Assembly (NCBI RefSeq): GCF_003731765.1
Contig: NZ_MOAL01000008.1
Span: 248,001-312,000, forward strand
Direction: 5' to 3'
DNA length: 64,000 bases
Source of the DNA: Pseudomonas chlororaphis
GTDB taxonomy: Bacteria > Pseudomonadota > Gammaproteobacteria > Pseudomonadales > Pseudomonadaceae
In this document: in pieces, positions 1-8,799 of the stretch
How the letters are laid out: the number at the start of each line of letters is the position of its first letter
Position numbering within the stretch: position 1 is the stretch's first letter
Notes under the pieces: generated by a model
What the model was told of the DNA's origin: nothing
Seen by the model: the letters and a program-made list of their open reading frames with translations, nothing else
The model's database searches: none
Translations under genes and position numbers: made by a program

Positions 1-742
1 CCGGCTCGCGCATACGAGGCGAAACTTTCAGGCCGAAGCTGTTGAGCACTTCGCTAGTCTCATCGAGCATGCTTGGGCTGCCGCACAGCATGGCGCGGTC
101 GTCCTGCGGATTGATCGGCGGCAGGCCGATGTCGCTGAACAGCTTGCCGCTGCGCATCAGGTCGGTCAGGCGGCCTTCGTTTTCGAAGGGCTCGCGGGTC
201 ACGGTTGGGTAGTAGATCAACTTCTCACGCAGCGCTTCGCCGAAGAACTCGTTCTGCGGCAGGTGCTCGGTGATGAACTCGCGGTAAGCGACTTCGTTGA
301 CGTAACGCACGCCGTGGCACAGGATCACTTTCTCGAAACGCTCGTAGGTTTCAGGATCCTGGATCACGCTCATAAACGGCGCCAGGCCAGTGCCGGTGCT
401 GAGCAGGTACAAGTGTTTACCCGGCTTCAAGTCATCCAGCACCAGGGTGCCGGTAGGCTTTTTGCTGATGATGATCTCGTCGCCTTCCTTGAGGTGCTGC
501 AATTGCGACGTCAGCGGACCATCAGGAACCTTGATGCTGAAGAACTCCAGATGCTCTTCCCAGTTCGGGCTGGCAATGGAGTAAGCGCGCATAAGCGGGC
601 GGCCGTTAGGCTGTTGCAGGCCGATCATCACGAACTGACCGTTCTCGAAGCGCAGACCCGGATCGCGGGTGCACTTGAAGCTGAACAGAGTGTCGTTCCA
701 GTGATGAACACTGAGGACACGCTCGTGGTTCATGTTGCTCAT
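1..742 (-). CDS. fpr: Ferredoxin-NADP+ reductase, C-terminus cut by window edge
   Basis: FAD-dependent reductase moving electrons between NADPH and ferredoxin or flavodoxin in the cytoplasm, part of the oxidative-stress and iron-sulfur repair response. The frame starts MSNMNHERVLSVHHWNDTLF and continues open to base 1. It contains RAYSIASPNWEEH (FAD-binding RxYS), the GTGLAPF nucleotide-binding loop and the LCGSPSMLDE segment typical of bacterial Fpr. About 247 residues are visible; only the last dozen or so are missing. A GGAGC ribosome site lies just upstream of the ATG at 742. It is divergent from the LysR gene at 862, the conserved fpr-finR arrangement of Pseudomonas, so the 119-bp gap is the likely regulated promoter. 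Confidence 0.96.
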   Translation of the reverse strand, partial: MSNMNHERVLSVHHWNDTLFSFKCTRDPGLRFENGQFVMIGLQQPNGRPLMRAYSIASPNWEEHLEFFSIKVPDGPLTSQLQHLKEGDEIIISKKPTGTLVLDDLKPGKHLYLLSTGTGLAPFMSVIQDPETYERFEKVILCHGVRYVNEVAYREFITEHLPQNEFFGEALREKLIYYPTVTREPFENEGRLTDLMRSGKLFSDIGLPPINPQDDRAMLCGSPSMLDETSEVLNSFGLKVSPRMREP

Positions 743-861
743 GTACGGGGGCTCCTAGAAATTGCCTGCGCTGACCATGAGCGCAATTGCACAGCATTCT
801 AATGGCGGCGACAATATCTGTTAACTGGATTATTAAGATAAGGGTTATCGGTTATATCGAT

Positions 862-1788
862 ATGCGATTTACTCTCCGTCAACTGCAAGTCTTCGTCGCC
901 GTCGCCCAGCAAGAGAGTGTCTCTCGTGCTGCCGGCCTGCTGGCCCTTTCCCAATCGGCGGCGAGCACCTCGATCACCGAACTCGAACGGCAATCCAGTT
1001 GCCAATTGTTCGATCGTGCCGGCAAACGCCTGAGCCTCAACGCCCTGGGCAAACAGTTGTTGCCCCAGGCGGTGGCGCTGCTGGACCAGGCCAAGGAAAT
1101 CGAAGACCTGCTCAACGGCAAATCCGGTTTTGGTTCGCTGTCGGTCGGTGCCACCCTGACCATCGGCAACTACCTGGCCACCTTGCTGATCGGCAGCTTC
1201 ATGCAGCGCCATCCGGAAAGCCAGGTGAAGCTCCATGTGCAAAACACCGCGCACATCGTGCAGCAGGTAGCCCATTACGAAATTGATCTGGGTCTGATCG
1301 AAGGCGACTGCAGCCACCCGGACATCGAAGTGCAGACCTGGGTCGAGGATGAACTGGTGGTGTTCTGCGCGCCCCAGCATCCCCTGGCCCAACGCGGCCA
1401 GGCCAGCATGGAAGAGTTGACCCACGAAGCCTGGATTCTGCGCGAGCAAGGCTCGGGCACCCGCCTGACCTTCGACCAGGCCATGCGTCATCACCGCAGC
1501 GCGCTGAATATTCGCCTGGAACTGGAACACACCGAGGCCATCAAACGCGCGGTGGAGTCGGGATTGGGGATTGGCTGTATTTCAAGACTGGCGCTGCGCG
1601 ACGCTTTCCGTCGCGGCAGCCTGGTGGCGGTGGAAACCCCGGACCTGGACCTGGCCCGGCAGTTCTACTTCATCTGGCACAAACAGAAGTACCAGACATC
1701 AGCGATGCGCGAGTTTCTCGAACTCTGCCGGTCATTCACCGCCGGGGTGCAACGCAGTGACGAGATCGTCCTGCCGAGCATTCCCTAG
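862..1788 (+). CDS. finR: LysR-type regulator FinR, divergent from fpr
   Basis: 308-residue LysR-family transcription factor. The N-terminal winged helix-turn-helix covers roughly residues 1-60 (MRFTLRQLQVFVAVAQQES, then SQSAASTSITELE as recognition helix); the remainder is the periplasmic-binding-protein-like effector domain. I chose the ATG at 862 because the LysR domain begins there; an in-frame extension up to 787 would add a poorly supported tail over the promoter. In Pseudomonas FinR activates the neighbouring fpr gene under superoxide stress; the function here is inferred from that synteny. Its 3' end overlaps convergent dgkA by 4 bases. Confidence 0.9.
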   Translation: MRFTLRQLQVFVAVAQQESVSRAAGLLALSQSAASTSITELERQSSCQLFDRAGKRLSLNALGKQLLPQAVALLDQAKEIEDLLNGKSGFGSLSVGATLTIGNYLATLLIGSFMQRHPESQVKLHVQNTAHIVQQVAHYEIDLGLIEGDCSHPDIEVQTWVEDELVVFCAPQHPLAQRGQASMEELTHEAWILREQGSGTRLTFDQAMRHHRSALNIRLELEHTEAIKRAVESGLGIGCISRLALRDAFRRGSLVAVETPDLDLARQFYFIWHKQKYQTSAMREFLELCRSFTAGVQRSDEIVLPSIP

Positions 1789-2147
1789 ATCAGAATCACC
1801 GCCCAGACCAGGGCGATCATGCTCAAGGCCACGAACTGCGCGGCGCTGCCCATGTCCTTGGCGTTCTTGGACAGCGGGTGGCGATCCAGGGAAATCCGGT
1901 CGATGGCCGCTTCCACCGCCGAGTTCAACAACTCGACGATCAGCGCCAGCAGGCACACGGCAATCAGTAGGGCCCGCTCGACCCGGCTGACATTGAGCCA
2001 GAACGCCACCGGAATCAGGATCACGTTGAGCAGCACCAATTGACGGAAAGCCGCCTCGCCCGTGAAGGCGGCGCGCAAACCATCGAACGAGTAGCCCGAA
2101 GCATTGAGGATACGTTTAAGACCGGTTTGACCCTTGAAAGGCGACAT
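1785..2147 (-). CDS. dgkA: Diacylglycerol kinase
   Basis: Integral inner-membrane kinase that phosphorylates diacylglycerol to phosphatidic acid, recycling the by-product of periplasmic glucan or lipid modification. The 120-residue length and the order of features match the prokaryotic DgkA family: an amphipathic N-terminus (GLKRILNASGYSFDGLRAAF), three hydrophobic helices near residues 35-52, 57-72 and 98-118, and the catalytic signature ELLNSAVEAAIDR with the conserved glutamate and asparagine. It lies downstream of the response regulator gene at 2223-2873 on the same strand, as in P. aeruginosa (PA3603-PA3604). Confidence 0.97.
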   Translation of the reverse strand: MSPFKGQTGLKRILNASGYSFDGLRAAFTGEAAFRQLVLLNVILIPVAFWLNVSRVERALLIAVCLLALIVELLNSAVEAAIDRISLDRHPLSKNAKDMGSAAQFVALSMIALVWAVILI

Positions 2148-2222
2148 AATAAGTAGGCAACTGAAAAAAGAGGTAAGAAAACTAGTTCAACTAAAGTCAA
2201 AAAAGCGTGAAGAAACAGCCCG

Positions 2223-2873
2223 TTAATGGCTGGAAATTGACTCAAGTTGTTGCAGCAACAATGCCGCCTGCGTGCGGGTACGCACCCCCAGCTTGCGGAA
2301 GATGGCCGTCACATGAGCCTTGATGGTCGCTTCCGAGACACTCAACTCGTAGGCGATCTGCTTATTCAGCAAACCCTCACAAACCATGGTCAGCACCCTG
2401 AACTGCTGGGGCGTCAGGCTGGCGAGGCCTTCACTGGCGGCCTTGGCTTCGGCGGACACACTGACCTGCTCGAAGGCTTGCGGCGGCCACCAGACATCGC
2501 CATCCAACACACTGCGCACTGCTTTCTGAATGACTTCCAGGGAGCTGGACTTGGGGATGAAGCCACTGGCACCGAACTCACGGGAACGCACCATGACCGA
2601 CGCTTCCTCCTGAGCCGAGACCATCACCACCGGGATCTGCGGGTATTGACCCCGTAGCAGCACCAACCCGGAAAAACCGTAAGCACCTGGCATGTTCAGA
2701 TCCAGCAGCACCAGGTCCCAGTCGGCTTTCTCATCGAGACGGGTTTCCAACTCGGCGATGCTCGCCACTTCCACCAGACGTACATCCGGCCCCAGGCCCA
2801 ACGTGACAGCCTGATGCAATGCACTGCGAAACAAAGGGTGGTCATCGGCAATCAGGATTTCGTATGTGGCCAT
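2223..2873 (-). CDS. erdR: LuxR-type response regulator, ErdR-like
   Basis: 216-residue two-component response regulator. The receiver domain (residues 1 to about 125) has the acidic pair near the start (IADDHPLF), the phospho-acceptor in LLDLNMPG and the lysine in FIPKSSS. The C-terminal LuxR/FixJ helix-turn-helix (about residues 150-212) contains LTPQQFRVLTMVCEGLLNKQ and SEATIKAHVTAIFRKL. Position beside dgkA matches P. aeruginosa ErdR, a regulator of ethanol and acetate metabolism genes; that role is inferred from synteny. No histidine kinase is adjacent. Confidence 0.85.
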   Translation of the reverse strand: MATYEILIADDHPLFRSALHQAVTLGLGPDVRLVEVASIAELETRLDEKADWDLVLLDLNMPGAYGFSGLVLLRGQYPQIPVVMVSAQEEASVMVRSREFGASGFIPKSSSLEVIQKAVRSVLDGDVWWPPQAFEQVSVSAEAKAASEGLASLTPQQFRVLTMVCEGLLNKQIAYELSVSEATIKAHVTAIFRKLGVRTRTQAALLLQQLESISSH

Positions 2874-3111
2874 TTTTCAAATGATCCTGTTTTTATGGCG
2901 GGACCGATGCATTCAGTCCTCACCCAAGCAACACAGGTAACCGGCAAAGTGCGGCACCTTAAAGAGCACGATCAACGCCAAAGAGTCCGGTACAGCGGCG
3001 TTTCAAACTTCGGTCGCGCCCTAACCGGCGCCAAGCATGCCCAGCGTAGCCGGGGTGGTCAAGTTCGATGCTTTGCGGCATCTTAGCCGGCTAACTAATA
3101 AGAGTGCCATC

Positions 3112-4023
3112 ATGCGAAGCCAAGCCCTGCGTGCCGATGTTCTGATGCTGATCACCGCCATGATCTGGGGCTCAGGGTTTGTGGCACAAGCCTCCGGCAT
3201 GGACCATATCGGCCCCTTCCTTTACTCCGGCTTGCGCTTTGCGCTCGGCTCGCTGTGCCTGTTGCCCTTGGTGCTACGACGCCATGATTCGGGAGCGACC
3301 GCAGAACCCTTCATGACCCGAGGCTTGCTGTTGGGCGGAGGCCTCATGGGGCTCGCGCTGGCCCTGGGGATCAACCTGCAACAAGTCGGACTGATGTTCA
3401 CCAGCGTCACCAATGCCGGATTCATCACCGGGCTCTACGTCATTGTAGTGCCCCTGCTGGGACTGCTGATCGGGCAAAAGACCGGCCTGGGCACTTGGTT
3501 CGGCGCCGTGCTGGCCGTGGTCGGTATGTTCCTGCTCAGCGTCAGCGACAGCTTCCACGTGGCTTCCGGTGATTGGCTGCAACTGATTGGCGCCTTTGTC
3601 TGGGGCGGGCATGTGGTGCTGGTGGGGATTTTCGCCAGCCGTCACGACGCGATTCGCCTGGCTTTCCTGCAATTCATCACCTGTTCGGTGATCAGCTTGC
3701 TGCTGGCACTGTGCCTGGAGCCGATCCAATGGTCCGCAATCATCGCCGCAGGTCCGGCCATTCTCTACGGTGGCATCGTCGCCGTCGGCATTGGCTACAC
3801 CTTGCAAGTCGTCGCGCAAAAACATGCGATCGCCTCTCACGCAGCAATCATTCTGTCCTTGGAGGCCGTGTTCGCCGCAATCGCCGGCGCCTGGCTACTG
3901 GGTGAGTCACTGCAAATGCGCGGTTACATTGGCTGCGCGCTGATGCTAAGCGGCATGCTGGTGGCCCAGCTCTGGCCAAGAAAACCAGAGCCGTATTCCA
4001 CGCCGGCTACAGAAAGGGCTTGA
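3112..4023 (+). CDS. EamA/DMT-family inner-membrane permease
   Basis: 303-residue polytopic membrane protein of the drug/metabolite transporter superfamily. About ten hydrophobic segments form two EamA repeats, the first opening with ADVLMLITAMIWGSGFVAQ and the second beginning near residue 150 (WLQLIGAFVWGGHVVLVG). The family exports amino acids, metabolites or toxic small molecules; the substrate cannot be read from sequence. The ATG at 3112 is preferred over the in-frame codon at 3037, whose extension is hydrophilic and lies in the divergent promoter shared with erdR. Its 3' end overlaps the convergent DTW gene by 17 bases. Confidence 0.85.
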   Translation: MRSQALRADVLMLITAMIWGSGFVAQASGMDHIGPFLYSGLRFALGSLCLLPLVLRRHDSGATAEPFMTRGLLLGGGLMGLALALGINLQQVGLMFTSVTNAGFITGLYVIVVPLLGLLIGQKTGLGTWFGAVLAVVGMFLLSVSDSFHVASGDWLQLIGAFVWGGHVVLVGIFASRHDAIRLAFLQFITCSVISLLLALCLEPIQWSAIIAAGPAILYGGIVAVGIGYTLQVVAQKHAIASHAAIILSLEAVFAAIAGAWLLGESLQMRGYIGCALMLSGMLVAQLWPRKPEPYSTPATERA

Positions 4024-4717
4024 GGCGCTCGTGGGCCTCGTCATCCGGGTCAATCGAGCGCTGGAACTTGGCCGACAGGTAATGGGTACTGAAGACATCC
4101 AGGTACGCATCCAGCACTTGGCTGGCCGGCTGATCGTCCGCCAGCTCCAGGCACAGCGCCGCCACCTCGGCGGTGCAGAAATGATCGTCACGCTTGGAAC
4201 GACGCAGTTTGTAGCGCGATAACTGCTCAGGCTCCAGGCTCAACACCGGCAAGTGCTCCAGATAGGGGCTTTTGCGAAACATCTTGCGGGCTTCACTCCA
4301 GGTGGCGTCCAGCAGGATAAACAGCGGACGCTTGCCTTCCTCCAGACGCACCTCGGTGACTACCCGCTCCGGTGCCACGAACTCTCCCGGAAAGACGATG
4401 TAAGGCTGCCACTGCGGATCGGCAATCAAGGCCAAAAGCGCTGGATCGACCTCCGTCCGTGACCAGGGAAAAGCGCTGGTGTCGCTGATCACATCGGCAA
4501 TCAGCCAGCCCGTATTACTGGGTTTCAGCGGCTCGACATCATGCATCACCAGGCACATGGCGGATCGGGCGGCGACGTTGGGCCGCCAGGCACACATGCA
4601 ATGGCTGGGAATGACCCGACACCCCGGGCAACGTTCGGCTCGCGAGCCACGTGCAACAAAGGGTTTGACGGCGCGAGCCAGGCGCTGGGCGCGCAAACGG
4701 GAAACAGCGTGGCTCAT
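4007..4717 (-). CDS. tapT: DTW-domain tRNA aminocarboxypropyltransferase
   Basis: 236-residue DTW-domain protein related to E. coli TapT (YfiP), which transfers the 3-amino-3-carboxypropyl group of S-adenosylmethionine to uridine 47 of tRNA. Visible hallmarks are the N-terminal zinc-type cysteines (RCPGCRVIPSHCMC), the LVMHDVEPLKPSNTG segment and the DATWSEARKM core. The ATG at 4717 (MSHAVSRLRAQRLARAVKPF) is chosen; the longer frame would start at a TTG at 4735 without a better ribosome site. Enzyme assignment rests on the family, not on residue-level proof. Confidence 0.8.
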   Translation of the reverse strand: MSHAVSRLRAQRLARAVKPFVARGSRAERCPGCRVIPSHCMCAWRPNVAARSAMCLVMHDVEPLKPSNTGWLIADVISDTSAFPWSRTEVDPALLALIADPQWQPYIVFPGEFVAPERVVTEVRLEEGKRPLFILLDATWSEARKMFRKSPYLEHLPVLSLEPEQLSRYKLRRSKRDDHFCTAEVAALCLELADDQPASQVLDAYLDVFSTHYLSAKFQRSIDPDDEAHERLKPFL

Positions 4718-4907
4718 CGAACGCGGCACCGACAAAGGGGGAAAATCGACACGAGAAACACTCAGCAGGGTAAAAAGTCGCGCAAGTTTATCAGAGCTAT
4801 CTGAGCAAACCTGTACCGCCTTACTCCCACTCCCTTATAATTCGCCGCCACTGAACGCACAGAGGAGTGGCTGGTCGAAGCATCAGTCACTGCACCAGGA
4901 GAGTTTC

Positions 4908-5333
4908 ATGCTGCGCTTTATCGTTCCTACCGTCGCCCTTCTGCTGGCGCTGCCCCTCAGCGCCCAGGCCGCGTCTTTGCAAGATTTCGAACTCAGCAAA
5001 ATGCTGGAAAAGGTCGCGGCGGAAAGTAACGTCGGTACACCCCGAGAGGTCAACGAAAACATCCTTGACCAGGGTTACACCGTTGAAGGTAAAGAGCTGA
5101 TCAACCACCTCAGCGTCCAGGCCGAACATGCCGAGAAAATGCGCGCCAACCCCAAGGCCGTTTACCTGCAACTGGGCGCCAGCGTTTGCCGTAATCCGAA
5201 CTACCGCAAGTTGATGGCCAAAGGCGCGATCATGCGCTACGAGTTCACGGAAAACCGCACTAATCGCCCGGTCGCCTCGGCCAGCTTCAAGGAATCCGAC
5301 TGCCCGGCTCCAAGCAGCACCAAGAAGAAGTAA
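4908..5333 (+). CDS. Secreted quorum-sensing-regulated virulence factor-like protein
   Basis: 141-residue exported protein resembling P. aeruginosa PA3611. It has a clear Sec signal peptide (MLRFIVPTVALLLALPLSAQ, cleavage after AQA) and a mature part of about 118 residues with one cysteine pair (VCRNPN and SDCP) and a basic C-terminus ending KKK. An AGGAGAG ribosome site sits just before the ATG at 4908, and a TATAAT -10-like hexamer lies at 4836-4841. The longer in-frame extension to 4479 overlaps the DTW gene and was rejected. PA3611 was structurally characterised as quorum-sensing regulated; its molecular function is unknown. Confidence 0.75.
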   Translation: MLRFIVPTVALLLALPLSAQAASLQDFELSKMLEKVAAESNVGTPREVNENILDQGYTVEGKELINHLSVQAEHAEKMRANPKAVYLQLGASVCRNPNYRKLMAKGAIMRYEFTENRTNRPVASASFKESDCPAPSSTKKK

Positions 5334-5528
5334 TCACTCCAGGGCTGCGCGCCGCTGCAGGTCCTCGGCCCGCAGCTCGGCCAACAAGGCTTGCAAGTAT
5401 CGCGAGCGACGCTCCTCCCCTTCCAGCCGGCGCCGGCATTCATTCTCGAAACTCAAGTGATTGTTGGCCGCCGCCGCTTGCAATAGCTGATACAGCTGCG
5501 TATCGATTTCCAGAATGATCCGATTCAT
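5334..5528 (-). CDS. Small Arc/ribbon-helix-helix-like protein
   Basis: 64-residue protein, convergent with and directly abutting the preceding gene. The opening MNRIILEIDTQLYQLLQAAA, a beta-strand followed by a helix, then LSFENECRRRLEGEE, resembles the ribbon-helix-helix fold of Arc/CopG-type DNA-binding proteins. The end is highly charged and helical. A GGAGGC-type ribosome site precedes the ATG. No toxin partner is adjacent, so an antitoxin role is not supported. Function unknown. Confidence 0.6.
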   Translation of the reverse strand: MNRIILEIDTQLYQLLQAAAANNHLSFENECRRRLEGEERRSRYLQALLAELRAEDLQRRAALE

Positions 5529-6022
5529 TCTCCGCCTCCTTGCCCTCGCTCGTGCACGCCGATCAGCATCATCAGCCCCCTTGCGCCTGCTCCTGACGCC
5601 GAGATGTCTTGTTGGCGTTGTACCTTAGTAAATCAGAGCCGTGAGCGGTTAGAGTGCCTTCTGACCAGCGGCAAAAGCCCCTGGCAAATCAGCAACAAGC
5701 GGTTGCCAGGCAAGACTTTATGGGCACATGATCGACTCAGTGCCGGGGCATCACTGCTCGGGTTTCCCAGTCATCACACTAACGCTCCAGGCCGATCAGG
5801 AGGGATCGCCCATCCGAGTCTTGCGATGCGAATATCTTCTAACATCAAGGAAAAAATAGGACCTGTATGAGTGACTCGATCAGCGGCGCCGATGTTTCAT
5901 GGCCCCATCGAGTCAGGTGAACCAGCCGGGTTCACGCCTGAGCTGGCAGCGACACAAGCCGTGTCGTGGAGCGGCCGAATTTCTCGGCCGGGCCTGGGGT
6001 TCTATGCAGAAGGAGAAGCTGA
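5529..6022. other. Intergenic region with four-hairpin leader before LOG gene
   Basis: 494 bases without a convincing gene. The left part has an imperfect inverted repeat (CCTGGCAA / TTGCCAGG, about 5689-5709). The right part holds four consecutive perfect stems on the + strand: TGACTCGAT/ATCGAGTCA (5872-5915, 9 bp), GTGAACC/GGTTCAC (5917-5935, 7 bp), CGACAC/GTGTCG (5950-5966, 6 bp) and CGGCCGA/TCGGCCG (5972-5990, 7 bp). They end about 20 bases before the AAGGAG ribosome site of the gene at 6023, as expected for a structured 5' untranslated region. Confidence 0.55.
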
Positions 6023-7141
6023 ATGCCTTACCAACCGAATGACCTCCTCAGTCATCATTTTCAGAACAACGGTGGCGACCTGACAAACAAGGTCGAAGAG
6101 CAACTCAACCTGATTGCTCCTAACAGCCCTAATATTCCTCTTTATCGCGACATGATCCTCACCGTCCTGCGCATGGCCCAGGATGACCTCAACCGCTGGA
6201 ACGCAAAAATCACCCTGCAGGCCCTGCGCGAGCTGGAACACGCCTTTCGCGTGCTTGAGCAATTCAAGGGCCGACGCAAAGTGACGGTCTTCGGCTCGGC
6301 GCGCACGCCGATTGAACACCCGCTCTATGGCATGGCACGGGAACTGGGGGCCGCCCTGGCTCGCTCCGACCTGATGGTGATCACTGGCGCCGGTGGCGGC
6401 ATCATGGCCGCAGCCCATGAAGGTGCCGGTCTTGGGCATAGCCTGGGGTTCAACATCACCCTACCCTTTGAGCAGCACGCGAACTCCACGGTAGACGGCA
6501 CGGACAATTTGCTGTCGTTCCACTTCTTTTTTACCCGCAAGCTGTTCTTCGTCAAAGAAGCCGACGCTCTGGTGCTCTGCCCCGGTGGCTTTGGCACCCT
6601 GGACGAAGCGCTGGAAGTACTGACGTTGATTCAGACGGGCAAGAGCCCTTTGGTGCCGGTGGTGCTACTGGACGCCCCGGGCGGCCAGTTCTGGCAAGGC
6701 GCCCTGGACTTTATCCAGAACCAACTGGAAGCCAACCACTACATCCTGCCGGCCGACATGAAACTGGTGCGCCTGGTGCACAGCACCGAAGAGGCCGTGG
6801 CAGAAATCAACCAGTTCTACAGCAACTTCCACTCCAGCCGCTGGCTGAAGCATCAGTTCGTGATTCGCATGAATCACACGTTGAGCGAGCAGGCGCTGCA
6901 ACACATGCAAGCGGCCTTCGCCGACCTATGCCTGAGCGATCACTTTCATCAACATGCCTACAGTGGCGAGGAACAGGACGACGTGCAGTTCAGTCACCTG
7001 GCACGACTGTCGTTCACCTTCAACGCCCGCAACAACGGCCGTCTGCGTGAACTGATCGACTTCATCAACCTGCCGGAAAACTGGGCTAAAACTCAGACCC
7101 GGGCCCAACAACCGGCACGAGAACCGATCAAGGCCACTTGA
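6023..7141 (+). CDS. LOG-family (lysine-decarboxylase-like fold) nucleotide-binding protein
   Basis: 372-residue protein with a central Rossmann-like LOG domain (about residues 85-265). It contains VTVFGSART, the TGAGGGIMAAAHEGA loop, and LCPGGFGTLDEALE, the PGGxGTxxE signature of cytokinin riboside phosphohydrolase and nucleotide 5'-monophosphate nucleosidase families. N- and C-terminal helical extensions make it longer than minimal LOG proteins, closer in size to PpnN-like enzymes but not obviously the same family. Possible reaction is N-glycosidic cleavage of nucleoside monophosphates, inferred from the fold. It starts at ATG 6023 behind AAGGAG and a multi-hairpin leader. Confidence 0.8.
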   Translation: MPYQPNDLLSHHFQNNGGDLTNKVEEQLNLIAPNSPNIPLYRDMILTVLRMAQDDLNRWNAKITLQALRELEHAFRVLEQFKGRRKVTVFGSARTPIEHPLYGMARELGAALARSDLMVITGAGGGIMAAAHEGAGLGHSLGFNITLPFEQHANSTVDGTDNLLSFHFFFTRKLFFVKEADALVLCPGGFGTLDEALEVLTLIQTGKSPLVPVVLLDAPGGQFWQGALDFIQNQLEANHYILPADMKLVRLVHSTEEAVAEINQFYSNFHSSRWLKHQFVIRMNHTLSEQALQHMQAAFADLCLSDHFHQHAYSGEEQDDVQFSHLARLSFTFNARNNGRLRELIDFINLPENWAKTQTRAQQPAREPIKAT

Positions 7142-7187
7142 TCAACAGACACCGGCCCGCCATTCAGACTGCGGGCCTGTCAGCCCA

Positions 7188-7655
7188 TCAATCGTCCACA
7201 CTTCGGCCGCTCAACAAGCGGCCGATCATGTCCATGGAATAACCCCGATAACTCAGGAAGCGACCTTGCTTGGCACGCTCACGAGCGTCGACCGGCAAGT
7301 GCCCGGCGAACTTGCGCTGCCAGACATCCTGCAATTGCTCCTGCCAGTCAATACCGCACTCACGCAGGGCGAGGTCAATATCGCCACGCTGCAAGCCACG
7401 CTGACTCAGCTCTTCACGAATGCGCATAGGGCCGTAGCCGGATCGGGCACGGTAGGAAACAAAGCTTTCGAGGTAACGCGATTCGGACAACAGCCCGTCT
7501 TCCGTCAAGCGGTCGAGCGCTGTTTCGATCATTTCAGGAGGGGCGCCGCGCTGACGCAGTTTACGCGTCAGCTCGACTCGACCATGCTCGCGTCGCGCGA
7601 GCAGGTCCATTGCGGTTCGCCGCACAGCGACGAGGGTATCGAGTACGGCGGTCAT
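7188..7655 (-). CDS. recX: RecA regulatory protein RecX
   Basis: 155-residue RecX, a small all-helical protein built of three-helix repeats that binds inside the RecA filament groove and limits its activity. Typical segments are MDLLARREHGRVELTRKLRQ, LTEDGLLSESRYLESFVSYR, SGYGPMRIREELSQRG and the C-terminal KQGRFLSYRGYSMDMIGRLL. It is 8 bases downstream of recA on the same strand, so both should be induced together in the SOS response. Confidence 0.95.
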   Translation of the reverse strand: MTAVLDTLVAVRRTAMDLLARREHGRVELTRKLRQRGAPPEMIETALDRLTEDGLLSESRYLESFVSYRARSGYGPMRIREELSQRGLQRGDIDLALRECGIDWQEQLQDVWQRKFAGHLPVDARERAKQGRFLSYRGYSMDMIGRLLSGRSVDD

Positions 7656-7663
7656 CGGATCAA

Positions 7664-8716
7664 TCAGATATCAGCGTCGGCCAGGTCATCAACGCTTTCT
7701 TTGGCCAGCGAAGCTTTGACATCCGGGGTCGGAGTCAGCAGCTTGTCGCGGATCTGCTTCTCAAGAGCCGCTGCGATGTCCGGATTGTCTTGCAGGAACT
7801 TGGCCGAGTTGGCCTTGCCCTGACCGATCTTGTTGCCGTTGTAGGCATACCAGGCACCGGACTTCTCGACGAAACCGTGCAACACGCCCAGGTCGATCAT
7901 TTCGCCATTGAGGTAGATGCCCTTGCCGTAAAGAATCTGGAACTCGGCCTGACGGAACGGCGAAGCTACCTTGTTCTTCACAACCTTGACGCGGGTTTCA
8001 CTGCCTACGACTTCATCGCCATCTTTCACCGCGCCAGTACGACGGATGTCCAGGCGGACCGAAGCGTAGAACTTCAGCGCGTTACCACCGGTGGTGGTTT
8101 CCGGGCTGCCGAACATCACGCCGATCTTCATCCGGATCTGGTTGATGAAGATCACCAGGCAATTGGCGTTCTTGATGTTACCGGTGATTTTACGCAGCGC
8201 CTGGGACATCAGACGGGCTTGCAGACCCACGTGCATGTCGCCCATCTCGCCTTCGATCTCGGCCTTTGGCACCAGGGCTGCCACGGAGTCGACGATGATC
8301 ACGTCGACCGCGTTGGAACGCACCAGCATGTCGGTGATTTCCAGGGCTTGTTCGCCAGTGTCTGGCTGCGAAACCAGCAGGTCATCAACGTTGACCCCCA
8401 GCTTGCCGGCGTATTCCGGGTCCAGTGCGTGCTCGGCGTCAACGAAGGCGCAGGTAGCGCCGGCTTTTTGTGCCTGGGCAATGACCGACAAGGTCAGGGT
8501 GGTTTTACCGGAAGATTCAGGACCGTAGATTTCAACGATACGGCCTTTTGGCAGACCGCCAATGCCGAGCGCGATGTCCAGACCCAGAGAGCCAGTGGAA
8601 ATAGCCGGGATCGCCTGACGGTCCTGATCGCCCATACGCATTACGGCACCCTTGCCGAATTGACGTTCGATCTGACCCAGGGCCGCAGCCAAGGCTTTCT
8701 TCTTGTTGTCGTCCAT
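7664..8716 (-). CDS. recA: Recombinase RecA
   Basis: 350-residue RecA, the ATP-dependent strand-exchange protein and co-protease that triggers LexA and phage-type repressor cleavage. It starts MDDNKKKALAAALGQIERQF; Walker A is GPESSGKT at residues 65-72, Walker B is in DVIIVDSVAALVPK, and the DNA-binding loop 2 region follows (NCLVIFINQIRMKIGVMFGS). The ATG at 8716 has AGGA six bases upstream; an in-frame GTG at 8728 would overlap that ribosome site. A LexA box lies at 8757-8772. RecA matters for this window because the tailocin repressor at 35198-35932 is of the RecA-cleavable type. Confidence 0.99.
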   Translation of the reverse strand: MDDNKKKALAAALGQIERQFGKGAVMRMGDQDRQAIPAISTGSLGLDIALGIGGLPKGRIVEIYGPESSGKTTLTLSVIAQAQKAGATCAFVDAEHALDPEYAGKLGVNVDDLLVSQPDTGEQALEITDMLVRSNAVDVIIVDSVAALVPKAEIEGEMGDMHVGLQARLMSQALRKITGNIKNANCLVIFINQIRMKIGVMFGSPETTTGGNALKFYASVRLDIRRTGAVKDGDEVVGSETRVKVVKNKVASPFRQAEFQILYGKGIYLNGEMIDLGVLHGFVEKSGAWYAYNGNKIGQGKANSAKFLQDNPDIAAALEKQIRDKLLTPTPDVKASLAKESVDDLADADI

Positions 8717-8756
8717 TAAAGTCCTCACGTAATCAATAAGGCCTGACGGCCAACAC

Positions 8757-8772
8757 CTGTATAAGTAGCCAG
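8757..8772 (-). promoter_or_regulatory. LexA (SOS) box upstream of recA
   Basis: On the minus strand the site reads CTGGCTACTTATACAG, matching CTG-N10-CAG with the usual AT-rich centre. It lies 41-56 bases upstream of the recA start codon, the expected place for LexA repression. Confidence 0.85.
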
Positions 8773-8799
8773 TATTATTCCACAGCGCTCGAAGATCGC

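Noticed and set aside
5604..5870. 88-codon plus-strand frame before the LOG gene
   Set aside because: No ribosome site, no family, unusual composition; overlaps an inverted repeat.
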